Shown here in pieces: positions 23,887 to 27,140 of a stretch of DNA of 27,140 nucleotides. Source of the stretch: CAJQQY01 sp964352225 (GTDB taxonomy: Bacteria; Bacteroidota; Bacteroidia; Chitinophagales; Saprospiraceae). The position numbers and the translations under genes are program-made. The notes under the pieces are model-generated. The model was not told the DNA's origin, ran no database searches, and worked only from the letters and a program-made list of their open reading frames with translations. The stretch's first letter is position 1. Every line of letters starts with the position of its first letter. The stretch is from contig CAYGRM010000039.1 of the NCBI GenBank assembly GCA_964352225.1, forward strand, positions 1-27,140. The letters run 5' to 3'.

Positions 23887-24513
23887 TCATTGAGGATGTG
23901 CGGTAAAAAATGCAAAAATAAAAGTCACCACCGTTAAAATCATCCCAACCATAAATACGGTATAACAAGTACGTAGCATTTCATATTTTTTTCCAAGAGC
24001 TTGCCCTAAATAATATAAGTCAGTCACAATTACTTTATCTAATAAATCATCATTAGAGATTATTTCAGTTACCCCTTTTCGATAATCTTCGATTTTCATA
24101 TTATAAAAATTCCCAAAAAAGAAAAGATTAGATTTACCTTCTTTTACCTTTTCCAAAGGAGTCGTGCCTTGCATTTTGACGGGGCGAGTGACCAAAGCTC
24201 CATAGACGATGCTGGCTACATTTGTACTTAATAAAAAGAATGCAGGAATATATAAATGGTGATTGGTTGGAGCATAAGCTGATAATAAAGGCAAAGCTAT
24301 GGTAATAATAATAGCATTGATGGTCAGAATGATATTGGCTTTATTGTCCGCAATATTGGTGAGGTCAATATGATTTCTAAGAGCAGTCTTGAACATGACT
24401 TGAGCTCCTTTACTATTATCCACAAGGCCACCAGAGCTTTTTTTCTTTTTCTTTTTCTTCCCTTTTTTTTCTTTTTTTACTTTCAAAGGTTTTTCAGAAT
24501 TCAACTCTTCCAT
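23887..24513 (-). CDS. PycTM (Pycsar effector)-like membrane protein, DUF5706
   Basis: A 208-residue protein. After a Lys-rich N-terminus (residues 8-25) there are hydrophobic helices at about 61-80, 88-108 and 184-204. Family marks are the ADNKANIILTINA segment (55-67), NLFFFGNFYNM (129-139), and the D-x-YYLGQALGKKYEML stretch (165-180) before the last helix. This matches the PycTM/DUF5706 family, whose Pycsar members damage the membrane when a pyrimidine cyclic nucleotide binds. No pyrimidine cyclase gene is adjacent; its upstream neighbour, 69 bases away on the same strand, is a 793-residue GAF protein. Non-defence roles are also possible, since this family is widespread in Bacteroidota. 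Confidence 0.72.
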   Translation of the reverse strand: MEELNSEKPLKVKKEKKGKKKKKKKSSGGLVDNSKGAQVMFKTALRNHIDLTNIADNKANIILTINAIIITIALPLLSAYAPTNHHLYIPAFFLLSTNVASIVYGALVTRPVKMQGTTPLEKVKEGKSNLFFFGNFYNMKIEDYRKGVTEIISNDDLLDKVIVTDLYYLGQALGKKYEMLRTCYTVFMVGMILTVVTFIFAFFTAHPQ

Positions 24514-24582
24514 AATTTTCTTTGTTTGTTACCTGTTTAATGACGTGTCAAATCTAACGAAATTAAAATAATTTTTTTCCAT

Positions 24583-26964
24583 TTAATTTATTATAACAGT
24601 TACTCGCAAGGCTTTTAAACCTTCAACTCCCTGCATCTTGGAAAGCACCAAATCTTCGATTTCTCCGTGAATGTAATTTTTTTCTTTTAAAAAATTGAGA
24701 TAACCTAAATACTCCAATTTATCTTTTTCTGAAGTGTAGGCAATCGCAATTTTTCCTTTGACCGTTAATCTTTCTCCAGTTCCTTCAATAGTGGCTTTGT
24801 CAATTCGTTTTTTGATGATTTCATATCGCACATTATAAGCTCCATCTACATCAAATCGTTTTTCATCCAATCTGAAAACTATCGAAAGTGGATTTCCATA
24901 AACGAAAATTAACTGAGCGGTATCCAGGGGCACTTCCAAATCAGCTTTGAGTTTCTCCACTTTTCGAGTCACCTCTACCATGGTCATCAATTGCCACAAA
25001 CGTAAATTATGTAAATGAATTTCACTAAAATTTCCTTGTTTCAAAAGCGATTGCCCGATATAAATATCATACTCCACTCCATCTGTTTTGTATTCATCAA
25101 AATAATGTGGTATCATTTTTTGTCCTTCTTTTTCCGCATCATTGAGCACCCAGGAAATCATGTCATTTATTTTTGCTACACTTTCTTCATATTGTTTTCG
25201 ATCCTGATAAAGGAATCCAAAATTTGGATCTAATTGATCATAGTAAGAAATAATTTCAGCTCTGACTTCTGGATTACGATTTTTTATTTCATCGAGTAAG
25301 GGATGAATTTCATGTTTTATAAAATCTAATACTCGAGTTTCATCATCTGAGGTAATTCCTCCCTGAATAGATTTAATATTTTTTTCTACTTCCAATTTTT
25401 TTAAATCTAATAAAGGAAAAGTGATCTGTTGGATTGCTACTTTTAGAACATTATTGATCAAATTCAAATTGGCGATCAAGTCGGTTTGGATGGAAAGGTT
25501 TCTTAAGTTGGAGGAACCTACAATATCTGCTTGCCCATAAAGTGGGTAAATATTTTCAAAACCAATTTGATTCATATTTGAAAAGTCTGGATCAACTTCC
25601 CGTTTTTCCATAATCTCAAAAGCTTCATCAATAAATTTCCATTCTACACTTGGATGCATGGCTGTAAATTCTTCTCGCATAATCGCTTCAATTCGATTGT
25701 CAATTTCCTCTCGACTACGTAGCAAAGACATGGAAAATAAAGGAGTCACCGCTTTTAATTTCAGCTTATGAAAACTGGTCAATTGAAAAGCTTTGGGTGC
25801 TCCAATTTCTAAAATCCCAATCACCCGATTATCTTTATTCACCAAAGGGCTAATGATAATGCTATTAATTCCCTCGGTCGTCAGATCTTTAGGAAAAGAG
25901 GTTCCATCATCATAACTACTCAAATCCTCAATAATCATTTCCGTATTCCATTGACAAACTTTTTCATAAAGTGAACCTTTGTTGTTGACCGACAATATGT
26001 TTGCATGTTTGTCGGCTAAAAAATCATAACGGATTTTATATCGGTGAGCAACTTCAAATTCAGTAGGGTAGTCCAGAGCGGTAATTCCCAATCTTAATTC
26101 AGGAATATCAAAATAGGTTTTTAGATCCTTTTCGAGTTCTTTGATGTTTTCAGGTTTGACAATTGCATCCTTCTCCAGTAATTTATATTTCATTTTAGAG
26201 AGGGTTTCTTCACTTGTGATATCAATTAGTCGTTCTAAGGCAAGACCTTGGAATTCAAAATTTTCAGGAGGTAACATTTTTAGCCAGGCTTCGGTATCAT
26301 AAATATTTCTAAGCAGTTGATTTATTTGCTCTTGGGTTAGTTCTTTGAGTGGTTTAGTTGGAATAACTTTTACAAATTGTTTGTCTGTTAAAGACTTGTA
26401 ATGCCCAATTTTAGAAGTACCCGCAATTTCTAAAGTGTAAATAAAGGAACGATTAAGCTCAATATTTTGACCATAATGTTGGTTCAAAATAAAACAACAA
26501 GCTTTGACAACTCCCATTTTTTTGGCCACTTCCATTTCCATATCAAAGTGAATATTAAGTTGTCCTGCACTCAAAAAATCAATCATTGCGGGAGTCCTGA
26601 AGAAAGGTTCCATATAGAATGGTTTGTGAGCTGCGCCTAATAATTTTTTTCGCTGGATGGATGGAAAAAACCCACTCAAAAGAAGGTTGACCACTCGATG
26701 GTGTTTTACCAAAATGGCTTCATCTTCAATCGGTTCATGGAAAAAAGGATATTTATCTAATTGATTAAAAACCTCTCGAGCAATAATCCTTTCATCAATT
26801 TCATCGCTTTCCAAAAGATCTTCCCAATATTTTATCAATGGCACAAAACTTAACTTGGTAGGAAAAGGAAATTTTTTCATTTCTTCGATGATAGATTGAC
26901 CCATTGGACAATTAGCATCGATGATATCTTTTTTAAATATTAATGCTGGTGGATTGTTGATCAT
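24583..26964 (-). CDS. Large GAF-domain cytosolic protein, function unknown
   Basis: A 793-residue protein with no signal peptide or transmembrane helix. Residues about 315-415 look like a GAF sensor domain: the YDFLADKHANILSV strand pair, then EGINSIIISPLV (364-375) and RVIGILEIGAP (380-390). Before it is a helical region of unknown family (about 1-300); after it, ADIVGSSNLRN (479-489) opens a long helical region and an alpha/beta C-terminus (about 690-793). No kinase, cyclase or phosphodiesterase motif is visible. The first gene of a two-gene - strand unit with the PycTM-like gene; the GAF fold could bind a small ligand such as a cyclic nucleotide, which is inference. The 176 bases from its start to the window end hold nothing recognised. 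Confidence 0.75.
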   Translation of the reverse strand: MINNPPALIFKKDIIDANCPMGQSIIEEMKKFPFPTKLSFVPLIKYWEDLLESDEIDERIIAREVFNQLDKYPFFHEPIEDEAILVKHHRVVNLLLSGFFPSIQRKKLLGAAHKPFYMEPFFRTPAMIDFLSAGQLNIHFDMEMEVAKKMGVVKACCFILNQHYGQNIELNRSFIYTLEIAGTSKIGHYKSLTDKQFVKVIPTKPLKELTQEQINQLLRNIYDTEAWLKMLPPENFEFQGLALERLIDITSEETLSKMKYKLLEKDAIVKPENIKELEKDLKTYFDIPELRLGITALDYPTEFEVAHRYKIRYDFLADKHANILSVNNKGSLYEKVCQWNTEMIIEDLSSYDDGTSFPKDLTTEGINSIIISPLVNKDNRVIGILEIGAPKAFQLTSFHKLKLKAVTPLFSMSLLRSREEIDNRIEAIMREEFTAMHPSVEWKFIDEAFEIMEKREVDPDFSNMNQIGFENIYPLYGQADIVGSSNLRNLSIQTDLIANLNLINNVLKVAIQQITFPLLDLKKLEVEKNIKSIQGGITSDDETRVLDFIKHEIHPLLDEIKNRNPEVRAEIISYYDQLDPNFGFLYQDRKQYEESVAKINDMISWVLNDAEKEGQKMIPHYFDEYKTDGVEYDIYIGQSLLKQGNFSEIHLHNLRLWQLMTMVEVTRKVEKLKADLEVPLDTAQLIFVYGNPLSIVFRLDEKRFDVDGAYNVRYEIIKKRIDKATIEGTGERLTVKGKIAIAYTSEKDKLEYLGYLNFLKEKNYIHGEIEDLVLSKMQGVEGLKALRVTVIIN

Positions 26965-27140
26965 TTTTATGAATTTGAATTTTCAGTTATCTCAATTTAA
27001 CACTTTTTTGGGGGAATAAGTTAGAGGTAAAGAAAAAGAGGAAGAATAGATATCTTTTAATAAATGGTAAGCCAAGGTCTTTTTTTATGGTTCTAAATGA
27101 ATTCATTTGGTCATTTATTAATAGTTATTAAGTTTATGGT

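Noticed and set aside
1..27140. tRNA, rRNA, CRISPR arrays and insertion sequences
   Set aside because: None of the expected structures (cloverleaf, repeat-spacer array, transposase with terminal repeats) was seen on reading both strands.

Overview
The window is low-GC (AT-rich by eye) DNA from a member of the Bacteroidota. The support is the gene content: an alternative-complex-III-type cytochrome oxidase locus with two subunit III genes, DUF420 and a small CPMC protein, several Bacteroidota-style outer-membrane barrels, and a PycTM/DUF5706 protein. Recognisable Shine-Dalgarno sequences are largely absent, and at least two promoters fit the Bacteroidota -33 TTG / -7 TAnnTTTG pattern. A Saprospiria-like or related gliding, marine-type lineage is possible, but the sequence alone does not fix the family.

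Region 1 (1-8620, + strand) is a terminal oxidase locus: coxB (with an unusual C-terminal OmpA-like domain), coxA, ctaB (heme O synthase), two coxC genes, coxD, then a strong intrinsic terminator. After that come a SCO-like protein that has no cysteine at all, a DUF420/CtaM-like membrane protein, and a small membrane-anchored CPMC-motif protein with its own promoter. A 17-bp-stem terminator closes the locus. Subunit II and its assembly factors look remodelled: the oxidase may be tied to peptidoglycan, and the copper/thiol chemistry normally done by Sco may be done elsewhere.

Region 2 (8621-14260) is a mixed accessory stretch. It holds a SUKH (SMI1/KNR4)-plus-ankyrin protein, an imperfect palindromic intergenic element, a small outer-membrane barrel (- strand), a small membrane protein, and a membrane adenylate cyclase whose TPR sensor part is predicted to be periplasmic (+ strand).

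Region 3 (14280-22943, - strand) is the most striking part. A three-gene block starts with an outer-membrane barrel of DUF6268 type, followed by two tandem giant paralogues of 1230 and 1263 residues. Each paralogue joins a purple-acid-type metallophosphatase domain, a segment that resembles CotH/HipA/FAM20-type atypical kinases, a short GD-rich RTX-like segment and an Omp85 (BamA/TamA)-like barrel. In the 1263-residue protein the phosphatase motifs are intact. In the 1230-residue protein both catalytic sites are degenerate, so the pair looks like an enzyme and a pseudo-enzyme. A PAP2-type phosphatase is transcribed divergently from this block.

Region 4 (23887-26964, - strand) holds a 793-residue GAF-domain protein followed by a PycTM (Pycsar effector)-like membrane protein, with no pyrimidine cyclase next to it. 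No tRNA, rRNA, CRISPR array or insertion sequence was seen. The best candidates for an undescribed system are the phosphatase/kinase-like/Omp85 tandem, the GAF-PycTM pair, and the peptidoglycan-binding oxidase subunit II with its cysteine-free Sco partner.
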